Positions 1-12,489 are shown, numbered from the stretch's first letter. The stretch is 64,000 nucleotides of DNA from Magnolia sinica (GCF_029962835.1 NC_080578.1:29653001-29717000), one strand, 5' to 3'. A program made the numbers and translations. Notes: generated by a model from the letters alone, not told the origin.

Positions 1-181
1 AAAGTATGTTCCTCACTCAGGGGATATCCCAACCAAAACCAAAAAAAAAAAAACTTGTCAGACTTTGCAAGTTAGTAATCTATCACACACACTCATATGA
101 GCGTAGGACATTTAAAAAGATACCAATGCCCATACACGAAGATGAGAATAGGGTGTATGTGACAGCTCCCAAATGACAGCA

Positions 182-1506
182 CTATGGCAGCGGAGCAAAA
201 GAAGATGGTGTTGTATCGTCACGACGATAGGTGATCAAATCAACCAATTGTTGCACTAACTGCTGCAACCCATGCACCAAGTGCTCCAAGATAGTGAACC
301 TAGCATCCATTGACTCCTTCAGTTGAGTGACCTCTCGTAGTGTCGCTCCAATTCGATCCTGGTCTAGCTTGAACCTTTTAGCATGCCCAGGGTCGGATGG
401 AGATGGAGCTTGTTGGGGCGAGAGAGGATCACCTTCAATTGGTGTTGTGCCTTCTCTCATTTCACCACCTTCATGAATAGCCTCCTCGGATTCCTCTTCC
501 ACATAGGCATGAAATTTAAGATCCAATTTTTGAATATTGACCTTGTTAAAATGTTGGAGAGGACGCTCAAGACCGTTTGTCTGAGGAATACCGATTGTAT
601 CGTAAATTAAATGAATGATGTGGGGAAAGGGCAAATATACTACTCTGGATTGGTGAATGACACTGGCTATTTGGTGAAGGATCAAGGTAAGCAGATAAAG
701 TTTGACTCTAGTGGCAACACAATACATAATCATGACCATAAACCCGGTAATATCAGCGTAATTGGGTCTACGAGGATAAGCATTTGAGCAGAATATCCCG
801 TGCAAAACTCAGTATCGAGGGTGCATATATTTCGCCTTTAAAGCATTCCCTTGGTGCCATGGGATTTCTCTATCTTGACATAGGAATTTGGTAATTGTAT
901 ACCGAGTGATAGGATTTTTAAGATCGAGATTAGACAATCCAACTGGAGACAAGGTTAAGCCAAGATTGCTAGCAATGGATTCTACAGTAATCTCAACAAT
1001 ATCTTCCCTGACTGTGATAGTAATGGATGGTGGCTCTAGTTTTGGAGAATGACAGTAGGCAAGGAATTGGTAGGTCTTTTCATTATGATAAGGTCCCCTG
1101 AAATCAAGAAAAGGCAGTCAGTCGATTGCCTCTAACAGAGCTTCTATATTAAAGGGTTTTATGCATTCCCTGTCGATCTTACGCTCATACACCAAGCGCC
1201 TCCCTAAGTAATTTTCAAGTATGTGTGGAGGAGGACCCACAACAGTATGTGGCAGTGCTGATGCTTCAGCCGTAGCTTCTCTACGAGTCGACTACCGAGT
1301 AGAAGAACTCTGTGGGCGTGCAGGGGATCGTTGAGACTAACCCCTTCCTTTTTCCTTTGAAGCCACAAATTTCTTTCTAATGGGTCAGGATGACTCACCG
1401 ATGGCAGGAGACTTTCCTTTCTCCTTACACATTTGAACAACACAGAGGAAAATGTCAAATAGGAGAAGAATCTGAGGACCTTTAAGAATCGACCCGAAAT
1501 TTCCAA
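182..1506 (-). pseudogene. Plant-transposon-like protein remnant (PF20167-like)
   Basis: Reading leftwards on the minus strand, one protein can be followed through several frames. It starts with a proline-rich stretch near 1230-1300 and a segment LGRRLVYERKIDREC near 1160-1200. A block with CQDREIPWHQGNALKAKYMH lies near 830-900, and the longest open part is 207 residues at 182-805. The order (charged start, helical core, then an acidic tail followed by a short coiled-coil-like end with LEHLVHGLQQLVQQLVDL) resembles the 'putative plant transposon protein' family found in Gypsy-like and LARD elements. At least two frameshifts or stops break it. I infer a gag-like or accessory ORF of an old minus-strand element; the family assignment is from memory of the pattern and moderately sure. 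Confidence 0.45.
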
Positions 1507-1815
1507 CTAGAATGGCCCTAATACAACGAAGTATACTTTGCGGAATCAAAAATATTTGTCAGAGATTTCCTTATTTAAGACACCTTAGTGGGTATACGGT
1601 TCACAAACGATGAGAGCCATGAAGAAAAACACAGAAAAATCAAGCAGAGAAGAAGATTTGATGAAATTTGGGTTTAATGGACAGAACTTCTCTCAAAATC
1701 TAGAAATACCCAAAAAGCACAAGATGGAATCTTGAGGAAAGGAGAAAATCAAAAGGGTATTTTCATATTTGAATGACCTTTTAGGACTTTCTAATGACTC
1801 TTTGTGTAGACCGAT
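1507..1815 (-). other. Leader-like sequence of the interrupted element
   Basis: Non-coding sequence upstream (on the minus strand) of the transposon-like protein. It continues across the Tekay insertion into 9522 onwards, because both sides abut the same duplicated CTGAG. No gene is visible in it. Confidence 0.4.
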
Positions 1816-3330
1816 CTGAGTGTCAGGCCCCGAAATCCGGCACCCGGGTATATCCAACCCCGATTCTGTACCCACAGGCATGACTTATGTTTTGTATGTT
1901 TACATTTCATATTCCACACATATATTGACAAAATAACCTCATTCATAAAATATAACAATCTAAAAATTAAATAATTAAACATTTATTTAAAGAAAAATGT
2001 CCGTGTTTCGACAATTCAAGATTATCATCAAACACATATCATCGTAATGTTGTCATACTAAATGTTCATTGCACTTATTTAGAAAATGGTAAAGAAACAA
2101 AAATAAATAAAAGAAAATCTCTTTAAGCTCCCCCATGTGATCCCGATCCTGAAATTTTAAAATCCCAACAGGGTAAGCTGCGAAGTCTAGTGAGTAATCT
2201 CAACACAGGTTTCAAAATAATCTCATGTAATATGAATAAAAATGTATAAAAAATACAATACATATTTGGGAAAAATAAAAAATGAGGAGATTTAATAAAC
2301 AAAATGTTTCAATGTAAATTCAAAGAAAAATGGATGAATGAAATCAACATATGTTATACTCCAAATAACATGTGCAGTTTATTCTTTTTAACACCAAGGC
2401 CAGTTTACACCGATTGGCCAACACCCGTGCCAATACAACACCTAGCCTGGCAATGGGAACCTCTTGCATGATATGCTCACCCATCCAAAGGGCACTAAGT
2501 GAGGGACCCATTTGTACGTTAGCTGGTCAGACTACTACCCTACCAAATCTGGCAATGGGAACTTTTTGCAATCCTGACATGCTTAACCACTCAAAGGGTA
2601 CGATAGAGGTTCCAAAAGGTACCAGTTGGGTTTTTGAGACTTTCAACCCAAGGGTCTTGATCGGCCCACCTATTTACGCTTTAGGGATTTTCAACCCAAA
2701 GGACTTGATCGCCTCACCTATTTTCTGGTGTTTCATAACTATTTTAATAATGCATGATTTTAATATTGCATAAATCAAATATTTCCAAAAACATTTAGCG
2801 ACTCCTGTTGATCAATTCATAATACGTGATGTGCACAATTTATTAATTTTAAAACAAAATTGTTAATCAATGTAAATTGCATATACATGATTAAAGTTCT
2901 ATAAAAAAATAAAAATAAATAAACATGCAATATAATTTATTTGATTTAAGAATCCAAAATTTATAAACTCAACATTTTTGCAATAATATCATGTCAATTA
3001 AAATAAATACAACCAAACGACAAAAATTAAAATGACATTTTTAAAACTATAGTAAGCAATTAAAACAAAAAATTAACATTAAACAAACAACAATACATAT
3101 AATATGGGCAAGTAAGATCTAATTATTTGAATGAATGAATAATTAAATACTAAAAAAACATTTTTTTTTAAAATATCAAGTGAGAGAAAAACTTACCTTT
3201 TTCTTAAGAAGTTAAAAACTCACCTTTTCTTAAAAAGTATTTTCTTTTTTTCTTTTTCTTTTCTTTTCTTCCTCTCTCTTCCTTTTTCTCTCTCTTCTCT
3301 CTCTCCCTCTTTTCAACGTGAATGTCCAGC

Positions 3331-3334
<4 letters not shown>

Positions 3335-3396
<62 letters not shown>
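3335..3396. repeat. (CT)n microsatellite in left LTR
   Basis: A pure CT run of about 60 bases. The right LTR carries the same tract at the same place, so it was part of the element when it inserted. It produces a false poly-Arg/Glu ORF on the minus strand. Confidence 0.95.
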
Positions 3397-3401
<5 letters not shown>

Positions 3402-3626
3402 CCTCACCTCACCTCACGTTTCACAACCTACCACCTCACATAACAATTCCTCTTATCCTATTTATAGTTATTCATTTCACTAGCTATTACACACGTGGGG
3501 AGAAGGCAACGGTTGTTACTTCGGTTTTCATCTCATTTGGTCACGTTTTTTCTTTCTTTAGATTTAAACAATGTGCACCATTAATGTAGTGTAAGGTGCC
3601 ATGCATTGCATGCATGTCACGTGTGT

Positions 3627-3970
3627 GGCACATGCATGTGCCACATGTGTTTGGTCCATATATGTGAGGTGTGGTTATGATGAGTGTGCAGAGTGTATAG
3701 TTTATGATGCATGCATGGGCCACTTGTGTGTGCATGAGAATTATGTATGTGATGTGTTTGATGCATGTGTGTAGTTGTGTAGTAGATGGTACATGGATGG
3801 CACGTGCATGTGCCACATGTGTTTGGTCCATATATGTGAGGTGTGGTTATGATGAGTGAGCAGAGTGTATAGTTTATGATGCATGCATGGGCCACTTGTG
3901 TATGCATGAGAATTATGTATGTGATGTGTTTGATGCATGTGTGCAGTTGTGATGTAGTAGATGGTACATG
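3627..3970. repeat. 172-bp tandem duplication in left LTR
   Basis: The segment beginning GGCACATGCATGTGCC at 3627 recurs at 3799 with few changes. The right LTR has one copy only (about 8964-9135). This accounts for most of the length difference between the two LTRs, so the duplication arose after insertion. Confidence 0.85.
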
Positions 3971-4210
3971 GATGATGTAGATGGATGGATGGATCAAGGT
4001 ATAATAGATGGATGGATGGATGTATGGGTAGATGGATGGATAAATGTACAGCTGGATGAGATCAGGGAATGGACTTCGTTATGTACCTGTGGATTAGTGG
4101 TGAGATGGACCGTCGGTTTAGATGAATGGTAGACGGATGGTAGATGGATGGACAAGTATTCTGATGATTTCAGCATATGGACGGTTTGATGGTTGTATCG
4201 TTGGATGGAT
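3970..4210. repeat. GATG-rich degenerate repeat (left LTR)
   Basis: Repeated GATGGATG and TAGATGGATGGA words. The counterpart in the right LTR is at about 9130-9365. Confidence 0.8.
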
Positions 4211-4362
4211 TTATTAGTTAATGAACAGTTGGATCGGATATCTCCGTATCAATGGTTGAGATTGAACCAGTTGATCTTATAGATCATCGGTTATATCGGA
4301 CAAATTGGGTACGTCGATCAATGGTTAAAATTTGATGGTCAAGATTTATTTGGGTTATTACA

Positions 4363-4376
4363 TTCTACCCTCCTTA
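4363..4376 (-). other. Polypurine tract of the Tekay element
   Basis: Read on the minus strand this is AAGGAGGGTAGAA, directly before the TGTAATAACCC start of the 3' LTR, as expected for plus-strand priming. Confidence 0.75.
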
Positions 4377-4407
4377 AAAGAAATTTCAACCTCAAAATTT
4401 ACATACC

Positions 4408-5941
4408 TATAATGCGAATAGGTGACGGTGTTTCTCTTGGATCTCGGCCTCTCATTCCCAAGAAGCCTCTTCCTCAGTATGGTGACTCCACTGAACCTTG
4501 ACTAATGGTATAACTCTGGATCGAAGCACTTGGTCTTTCCGGTCAAGAATACGTATTGGGTGTTCGATGTATGAAGCGTCTTCTCGGATCTCTAATGGTC
4601 ACCAGTCTATAACATGAGAAACGTCTTGCTCATATTTTCTTAACATCGATACATGGAAAACATCATAAATACGAGACAACTAAGGCGGTAAAGCAAGCCT
4701 ATATGCGACAACACCAACCTTCTCTAGAATCTCAAACGGACATATATACCTTCGAGCCAACATTCCCTTTTTACCGAACCTCATGACACCCTTCATAGGA
4801 GAAATCTTTAAGAAGACGTGATCTCCAACTGCAAACTCTAGATCTCTTTTACGATTGTCTACATAACTCTTCTGACGACTTTGGGCTGCGCACAAATGGT
4901 TTCTAATGATAAAAATCTTCTCCGTTGTCTCTTGCAAAATCTTTGGTCTAAGAAAACTACCTTCTCTAACTTCTGTCCAACAATTTGGAGATCTACAAGG
5001 CCTCCTGTACAAAGCCTCATATGGTACCATGCCGATACTCGTCTGGTATCTATTATTATAAGCAAACTCGATCAATGGTAAATGATCATCCCAACTCCCT
5101 TTGAAATCAAGAACGCAAGTTCAGAGCATGTCTTCAAGGATCTGATTCACTCGTTCAGTCTGTCCGTCAGTCTGTGGGTGAAAAGAGGTGCTAAAATCAA
5201 GAGTGGTTCCTAGTGCCTATTGTAAACTTCTCCAAAAATGAGACATGAACCTAGAATCCCGATCGGATATGATAGATACAGGCACTCCATGCAGTCTAAC
5301 TATTTCTTTAATATAGAGTTTACATAATTCCTCTAGGGGATAGGTAGCACGTATGGGAAGAAAATGTGCGGACTTAGTTAACCAGTCGACGATGACCCCA
5401 ACTGCATCATGATTATTACGTGTCCGTGGCAATCCCATAATGAAACCCATGGATATGTACTCCCACTTCCACTTGAAAATTGACAGTGGCTGTAACATCC
5501 CTGAGGCTTCTGATGCTATGCTTTCACATGTTGACATGTGAGACATTTGGCCACAAAATTAGCAATCTCCCTTTTCATATTATTCCACCAATATTGCCTA
5601 CCCATATCGCGATACATCTTCGTGCCTCTAGGGTGGATTGTGAACTTAGTGCGGTGTGCCTTGTCCATAATTTCCTTCTTTAATTCAGCCACATTTGTTA
5701 TACATAATCTTCCTTGGAACCTTAATCTACCATCGGTACCAACTTTCCATTTCGACTTACCACCTTTTTTAGCTTCTATTACATTGGCTTGCAGCCATGC
5801 GTCTTGTTGTTGAGCTTCTATAACCTTACTAATTAATGAAGGTTGAATGGCTAGGTTAAAGAGACGAGCTACAGATGTTTGCGGATTCAATTGAATGTCA
5901 AAATTCTTCACCGTATCTAACATCTTCCATCGTTGAATCAT
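4408..5941 (-). pseudogene. Tekay pol remnant: integrase with chromodomain-like tail
   Basis: This is a broken 3' half of pol. It starts within the RNase H/integrase spacer (about 5941). The HHCC zinc region follows: H..H pair, then CLTCQHVKA (about 5520-5650). The catalytic core (about 5130-5546) has the usual GLPRT and ISDRDSRF motifs and DGQTERVNQ with the glutamate. The first catalytic Asp, normally in ISMDFI, is Gly here (ISMGFI). The C-terminal domain follows (4680-5075), then a chromodomain-like segment with LDRKDQVLR and VKVQWSHHTEEEASWE, ending at a stop at 4408-4410. In-frame stops after SLQ (near 5218) and in EDML*T (near 5128) fit CAG to TAG and CGA to TGA changes. It would not be active. 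Confidence 0.9.
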
Positions 5942-6009
5942 TAGGTGAGCGATTACTCCGTGTGGCTTACGACTTAAGGTATTTACTGGGGTGCTTGATA
6001 GTGTGGTTG

Positions 6010-6933
6010 CTGAGGGAGTCGTCTATAAAAATGAACAGAGTGACCCTCCATTCCGCAGTTATAACATTTACCTGTAAATATGTTCGTTGGATGAGCAAGA
6101 GTTGAGGTGTTTGTTACCATCATCTTCTGCCTCTTGGAAGCATCGCCCTGTGCTTGATATGTATTTGGTGTAGCCCTACCATTGCCTTCACTTATCTCTT
6201 CTGGTTATGACTTTTCCAGAACTCTTCATTGTCTTGCTCTATCATTAGAGCTCGTTCTACTACATCGGCATACAATCTAAGCTTAAGTGGAGTTAACTTG
6301 TTACGAATTGACCCTCTCAGACCTCGCTCAAACTTCTTAGCTTTGCGAGCTTCATCTTGAATCATATATGGGGAAAAATGGGATAATTTAACAAAATTTG
6401 GACTCATATTGGCCTACAGTCATCTGCCCTTGTTCTAAGCTTATGAATTCTTCTGCTTTCTGCTCCCTTACACACTCAGGAAAGTATTTCTCATTGAACT
6501 TCTCACAGAACATATCCCATGTCCATGCGGTATTTTCATCAATTGTTCTAGCAATTGTCTCCCACCAGTGGTCGGCCTTTCACTCTAACATGAAAACCGC
6601 AAGTGTGACCTTCTACTCCTTATCACATCCTAAAATGGTGAAAATCTTCTCTATTTGCTTTTTCTGCTTTTTTGCCTCCATAGGGTCCAACAAACCCTCG
6701 AAACAAGGCAGCTTCAAACTCTTAAATTTCTCTATTAAACCCCCAATGCCATCCCGTATAACTGAGGCGGCACCTCTATTATCACGACGAATGTGTTGTC
6801 CAAGAATTGTTGCCATGTCGCCTAAAGCACGGAAGACCCCATCAAGTGACTGGTCAGTTTCAGTGGACCCCGGTGTGGCCACCACAGGACTAGCTCTACC
6901 TATACCTCTATCTCCACGCTGGCTCCCAGACAT
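6010..6933 (-). pseudogene. Tekay gag remnant with damaged zinc knuckle
   Basis: The probable start is the Met at 6933 (MSGSQRGDRGIGRAS). The capsid region follows, including ADHWWETIARTID and FCEKFNEKYFPECVREQKAE, which lie in the stretch between the two longest open pieces (6613-6933 and 6192-6407). LRGSIRNKLTPLKLRLYADV comes next. A zinc knuckle reads CYNCGMEGHSVHFY (about 6025-6070), so the last Cys of CX2CX4HX4C is Tyr. Stops break the frame at several points (KE*KV, LE*KA). Beyond the knuckle the sequence jumps directly to the RNase H/integrase spacer. Confidence 0.88.
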
Positions 6934-7102
6934 GTTCTAAATCAAACAATAAGCTCTAGATATCATATAAGGGTGGATCACTAAAAGACAATACTACAAG
7001 TTTAGTTTTGTTGACAACAACACACGTAGGGGATATATCCTAATTTTCAAAGTGACTAAGTTTTCAAGTAAAACCCTAGGTCCTCAATGATTCTAAACCA
7101 AA

Positions 7103-7114
7103 GCTTTGATACCA
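7103..7114 (-). other. Primer-binding site, initiator Met tRNA type
   Basis: The minus strand reads TGGTATCAAAGC, next to the end of the 5' LTR. It matches the common TGGTATCAGAGC site apart from one base, and it fixes the element's orientation. Confidence 0.85.
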
Positions 7115-7117
7115 ATC

Positions 7118-8608
7118 TATCATGCCTCGAAATCCGGCACCTGGGTATATCCGACCCTGATTCCGTACCCGCAGGCATGGCTTATGTTTTGTATGTTTAC
7201 ATTTCATATTCCACACATATATTGACAAAATAACCTCATTCATAAAATATAAAAATCTAAAACTTAAATAATTAAACATTTATTTAAAGAAAAATGTCCA
7301 TGTTCTGACTATTCAAGATTATCATCAAACACATGTCATCATAATGTTGTCATACTAAATGTTCATTACACTTATTTAGAAAATGGTAAAGAAACAAAAA
7401 TAAATAATAGAAAATCTCTTTAAGCTCCTTCATGTGATCCCGATCCTGAAATTTTAAAATCCCAACAGGGTAAGCTGCAAAGCCTAGTGAGTAATCTTAA
7501 CACAAGTTTTAAAATAATCTCATGTAATATGAATAAAAATGTATAAAAAATATAATACATATTTAGGAAAAACAATAAATGAGGAGATTTAATAAACAAA
7601 ATGTTTCAATGTAAATTCAAAGAAAAATGGATGAATGAAATCAACATATGTTATACTCCATAATAACATGCGCGGTTTATTCTTTTTAACACTAGGGCCA
7701 GTTTACACCGGTTGGCCAATACCCACGCAATACAACACCTAGCCTGGCAATGGGAACCTCTTGCATAATATACTCACTCATTCAAAGGGCACTTGGTGAG
7801 GGACCCATTTGTACGTTAGCTGGTCAGACTACTACCCTACCGAACCTGGTAGTAGGAACCTTTTGCAATCCTAACATGCTCACCCACTCAAAGGGTACGG
7901 TAGAGGTTCCAAAAGGTACCAGTTGGGTTTCTAAGACTTTCAACCCAAGGGTCTTGATCAGCCCGCCTATTTACGCTTTAGGGATTTTCAACCCAGAGGA
8001 CTTGATCGCCTCACCTATTTTCTAGTGTTTCATAACTATTTTAATGATGCATGATTTTAATATTGCATAAATCAAATATTTCTAAAAACATTTAATGACT
8101 CCTATTGATCAATTCATAATACGTGATGTGCACAATTTATTAATTTTAAAACAAAATTGTTTATCAATGTAAATTGCATATACATGATTAAAGTTCTACA
8201 AAAAAATAAAAATAAATAAACATGTAATATAATTTATTTGATTTAAGAATCCAAAATTTATAAACTCAACATTTTTGCAATAATATCATGTCAATTAAAA
8301 TAAATACAACTGAACGACAAAAATTAAAATGACATGTTTAAAACTATAGTAAGCAATTAAAACCAAAAATTAAAATTAAACAAACAACAATACATATAAT
8401 ATGGGCAAGTAAGATCTAATTATTTGAATGAATGAATAATTAAATAATAAAAAAACATTATTTTTTTTAAATATCAAGTGAGAGAAACATTAACTTAAGA
8501 TTTTTCTTTTCTTTTCTTCCTCTCTCTTCCTTTTTCTCTCTCCTCTTTTCTTTCTTCCTTTTTCTCTCTCTTCTCTCTCTCCCTCTCTTTTTAACGTGAA
8601 TGTCCAGC

Positions 8609-8679
<71 letters not shown>

Positions 8680-9516
8680 TACTTCCTCACCTCACCTCAC
8701 CTCACATTTCATAACCTACCACCTCACATAACAAATCCTCTTATCCTATTTATAGTGATTCATTTCACTAGCTATTACACACATGAGGAGAAGACAACGG
8801 TTGTTGCTTCGGTTTTCATCTCATTTAGTCACATTTTTTATTATTATTATTCTTTAGATTTAAACAACGAGCACCATTAATGTAGTGTAAGGCTTTAGAT
8901 TTAAACAACGTGCACCATTAATGTAGTGTAAAGTGCCATGCATTGCATGCATGTCACATATGTGGCACATGCATGTGCCACATGTGTTTGGTCCATATAT
9001 GTGAGGTGTGGTTATGATGAGTGTGCAGAGTATATAGTTTATGATGCATGCATGGGCCACTTATGTGTGCATGAGAATTATGTATGTGATGTGTTTGATG
9101 CATGTGTGTGGTTGTGATGTAGTTGATGGTACATGGATGATGTAGATGGATGGATGGATCAAGGTATAATAGATGGACGGATGGATGTATGGGTTGATGG
9201 ATGGATAAATGTACGGCTAGATGAGATCGGGGAATGGACTTCGTTATGTACCTATGGATTAGTGGTGAGATGGATGGTCAGTTTAGATGGATGGTAGATG
9301 GATGGACAAGTATTCTGATGATTTTCGCATATGGATGGTTTGATGGTTGTATCATTGGATGGATTTATTAGTTAATGAATAGTTGGATCGGATATGTCCA
9401 AATCAATCGTTGAGATTGAACTGATTGATCTTATAGATTGTCGGTTATATCAGACAAATTGGGTACGTCGATCAATGGTTAAAATTTGATGGTCCAGATT
9501 TTTTTGGGTTATTACA
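7118..9516 (-). repeat. 5' LTR of the Tekay element (right copy)
   Basis: About 2.40 kb, collinear with the left LTR from its start (CCTCGAAATCCGGCACC) to its TTATTACA end. It lacks the 172-bp duplication, and the first bases are changed from TGTCAGG to TATCATG. Confidence 0.92.
8613..8677. repeat. (CT)n microsatellite in right LTR
   Basis: The same CT tract as at 3335-3396, slightly longer. The poly-Ser/Leu ORF across it is not a gene. Confidence 0.95.
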
Positions 9517-9521
9517 CTGAG

Positions 9522-10050
9522 AGGGACGAGCAAGGAAGAAAGAAGATGACTTCCAAAAGTGAAATGCAATTTTTCCCACTCGACCGCCTTTTATTAGGCA
9601 GTAGACTTCGATATAATCGAATAGTGTTTTGATGATATCGATAGACCCCATTCGACGTTATCGAGGCTATCTTCGATAACATTATCGATCATGTGACTCT
9701 TCCCATTCCAAAGAGGCATTGATGATATCGATTCTTGGTCGATTTAATCAAAGTCCACATGATTTATCGACAGACATATCGAAGGTATATATTTTTCTTT
9801 TTTCAGCATTTCGACAAACTTCCATGTATAATATAGTATATCTTTGTATCAAATAGTATACACAACAAAATTTTGTACAAGCATTGTACAAATTAAAATT
9901 ATAAACATCAGGGTGTTTATATACAAAAAGATTGAGGTGAGGGACCTCAGATATATCATTTAAGAGTTCAGCAAAATTGCATCTTTTTAGCAACTATCCA
10001 GATCTAAATGCATGACCTGGACATGTTTTTCTATACTCAAATGTCTCTAG
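9522..10050 (-). other. LTR-like sequence with TATCGA words
   Basis: This continues the sequence interrupted by the Tekay element. It carries repeated TATCGA/TCGATA words (9590-9780) followed, on the minus strand, by a TATA-like AATAAAAGG at about 9589-9597. That layout matches the promoter half of the Copia-type LTR at 12504-14875. It probably is the LTR of the element that carries the transposon-like protein at 182-1506, but its ends are not defined. Confidence 0.4.
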
Positions 10051-12457
10051 GCTTATGGATCAGCCCTTCCTATGCCTTTAATGACATAGTAGTGGTTATT
10101 TGTGCGACAACCCTTCATCACTAGTTTACCTGATCGGTTAAGGATTTCGCATTCCTACTTGTTGAATGTAACTACATGCTCATTGTCACATATTTAAGAA
10201 ATTCTCAGAAGATTATGCGTCAATCCTTTTATATAGAAGGCATTTTCATTTTTGAGCATATTTATTCCTTTGATAATTCCTTGTCCAATTACCTTAGCAG
10301 TGCTTCCGTCTCCATAGGTAATTATCCCATCATTAAGATCTGAATAGTTTGAGAGAAGGGATTTGTCACTCGTGACATGGCTTAAGCATCCACTATCCAG
10401 GTACCACTTAGCATCATTGCCTGTCATATGATTTGAGTGAGTAACAAGGCAATTTTTCTTTTCTTTCACTACCCATTCTATAGTAGGATTTCTAATTGCG
10501 GTAGTTTTTATTTCTTTAATCAAGTTGGGCACCTAAATCATGTTCTCTTTTCTCACTAATTCATTAGTTCTCTTGTTTAATTCAGCCACTTAATTCAATA
10601 ATTCCTTCATTTTGTTAGTCATTCTGGGTGGTGATAGATGTGTATTACTTCTATCCATAATCCTAGGTAGACTCCTGACATTTTGTATTGTTCTTCTGGT
10701 TGGTTTGTATTTACCAGTATGATTTTGACCAGAACTATGTTAAGTCCTCCTAGGTGACATGCATTCAAACTTATAATGATCAGAATCACCACATGAATGA
10801 CAAACAAGAGTAGTTCTTGTATTACTTCCAGAAGTAGTAGATTTTTTGGCAATTGGAGCTGCATTTCTAGTTTTTGTTTTGAACTTATCATATCCTAAGC
10901 CACTCTTGTCTTTTCCGGGTGTTCCATCCCTAAGAGTTTTTCTAATTTTTCATCACTCTGGGAAAACTTATAGTTTATTTTAGCAGATTTTCTGTATTTT
11001 TCTAAATCAAACAGGAGTGTATGATTTTCATTTTGAAGGAGCATGTTCTTATCTTTTAATAGCTCAACCTATTTGTTTAGTTTTTCAGACTCGGATTTAA
11101 GGAAGATATTGATTCTTTCTAGTCTATCATTATCTGATATTGCTGTAAATCATTAATTAGGTGTGTATTGATTTTTAACGTTTTATCTAGATCCTTTTGC
11201 AGCAATTCATTTTTATTTTCAGTTATTCCAAGTCTTTTAAGGATATTAATGCTATGAATGTAGAGTTGATTGTAAGCATCTTGTAGTTTATCCTGTTCTT
11301 CTTCTTCCTTCTCAGTTTCCTCATTATCTGATGGAAATGATTCAGTGGCCTGCGGTTCTTCAACATTCTCGGTTTCGATGGGAATGGTTGAGGCAGTGGA
11401 GACCATAAGAATTTTTAGAGATTTCTGGTCTCCATCGCTCTCTGAGTAACTACATTCTGAGTTTGACTCTTCCGTACCATCCCATGTGGCTGCCATCGCT
11501 TTTCCTTTGATTTTCCTATTTGGGCATTTGGTAGATAGGTGCCCAAACTTTTGACCGGTATAACATTGTGGTTCCTTGGACTTTTTACCAGATTTACCTA
11601 TGAAATGTTTGTTGTCCACCTGTCTTCCTTTAAATGGACGGCCACGATTTTTCTGAAAGAACTTTCTGAGCCGTTGTGCCAACAAGGCCACTTCCTCATC
11701 TTCGTTTTCTCTTTCACTTTCAATGTCCTCATTTGTTGTATTCTTTGAAGTTTTGAGGACGGTAGTTTTGGATTTAGGGATTTGTTTGAAGTGTAGTTCA
11801 AATGTTTGTAGGGAACCTACTAGTTCTTCTACTTTCATTTCATCTATGTTTCTACATTCTTCAATGGTTGTTACTTTAGGATTAAACCGTTCCAGTAATG
11901 ATCTTAATATTTTCCTACAGATTTTCGGGACCGAAACTTTTTCACCTAATCCACTCATGGAGTTGCAAATTATGTTCAATTTTGTGAAAACCTCTATGAA
12001 GGTCTCATGCTCTTCCATTCTGAGACTTTCAAACTGTGATGTTAAGAGTTACAGTTTGGATCTCTTCACATTAGTTGTCCTACATGGGTTGTTACCAACA
12101 AGTCTTATGCTTCTTTGGTTGTCCCACATATACTGATTTGATTGAAGACTTCTTAGGACACAGCACAGTAGATAGCATTCATAGCTTTAGCTTCAGATGT
12201 TTGTTTTTCTTTACGAATGTTGTCCATATTTCTTTGGATTTTGGTTTGGTGATAGTTGTGCCATTTTCAAGTACTATTTGTTTGGTTGGTGGCACATATC
12301 TTCTTTTAACAATGTCCCAAATATCATGATCCAAATATCTCAGAAAGTAATGCATTCTAGCCTTCCAGTATGCATAATTTGATCCATCAAATACTGGAGG
12401 TCTAATGACCGATGAGCCCTCTCCTTTGGCCATATTACCAACTTCAGTCAAGATCAC
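10050..12457 (-). pseudogene. Copia gag-protease remnant
   Basis: A minus-strand polyprotein starts at the Met at 12457 or, more like the family, MAKGEGSSV at 12433. The DUF/UBN2-type gag region follows, with PPVFDGSNYAYWKARM, KEIWTTF and (11119-12018) FNPKVTTIEECRN. A knuckle reads CYTGQKFGHLSTKC, where the second Cys is Gly. A long acidic and coiled-coil stretch follows, then the protease region with WYLDSGCLSHVTSDKSLLS (about 10370-10410) and the start of the pre-integrase domain (LTHNLLRIS). Homology fades near 10050, so integrase, RT and RNase H are absent. Stops and frameshifts break it at about 10533-10620, 10892-11118 and 12019-12178. Confidence 0.85.
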
Positions 12458-12489
12458 TCTCTAGGCGGTGAAGCCCTTAAGAGAGACCC

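Larger units (their letters stand above)
1821..4362 (-). repeat. 3' LTR of the Tekay element (left copy)
   Basis: It starts TGTCAGGCCCCG and ends GGGTTATTACA on the plus strand, so the minus-strand copy begins TGTAATAACCC. Length is about 2.54 kb. It contains a (CT)n tract, a duplicated 172-bp segment and a GATGGATG-rich stretch (3970-4160). ORFs in it are repeats or chance. Confidence 0.93.
1816..9521 (-). mobile_element. Ty3/Gypsy chromovirus, Tekay/Del type, internally deleted
   Basis: A complete-ended LTR retrotransposon lies on the minus strand. The two LTRs (1821-4362 and 7118-9516) are near-identical by eye, and the 5-bp duplication CTGAG sits at 1816-1820 and 9517-9521. Reading on the minus strand, the order is 5' LTR (right), primer-binding site, gag with zinc knuckle, a short junction, end of RNase H, integrase with a chromodomain-like tail, polypurine tract, 3' LTR (left). 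Protease, reverse transcriptase and most of RNase H are missing, so the internal part is only about 2.75 kb. The gag and integrase wording, the TGTAATAACCC LTR start and the chromodomain-like C-terminus place it with Tekay/Del. It cannot be autonomous. Confidence 0.93.

Noticed and set aside
2372-2773. 133-residue ORF, with a shorter counterpart at 7750-8025
   Set aside because: Both are in equivalent LTR positions. The text is non-coding LTR sequence and the second copy is interrupted.
3204-3407. Glu/Arg-repeat ORF
   Set aside because: It is the (CT)n microsatellite read on the minus strand; the same applies to ORFs at 8596-8880, 18340-18600 and 33697-33881.
3541-3997. His/Thr-rich ORFs with repeated segments
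   Set aside because: They lie in the LTR duplication and have no counterpart frame conserved between the LTRs beyond the repeat itself.
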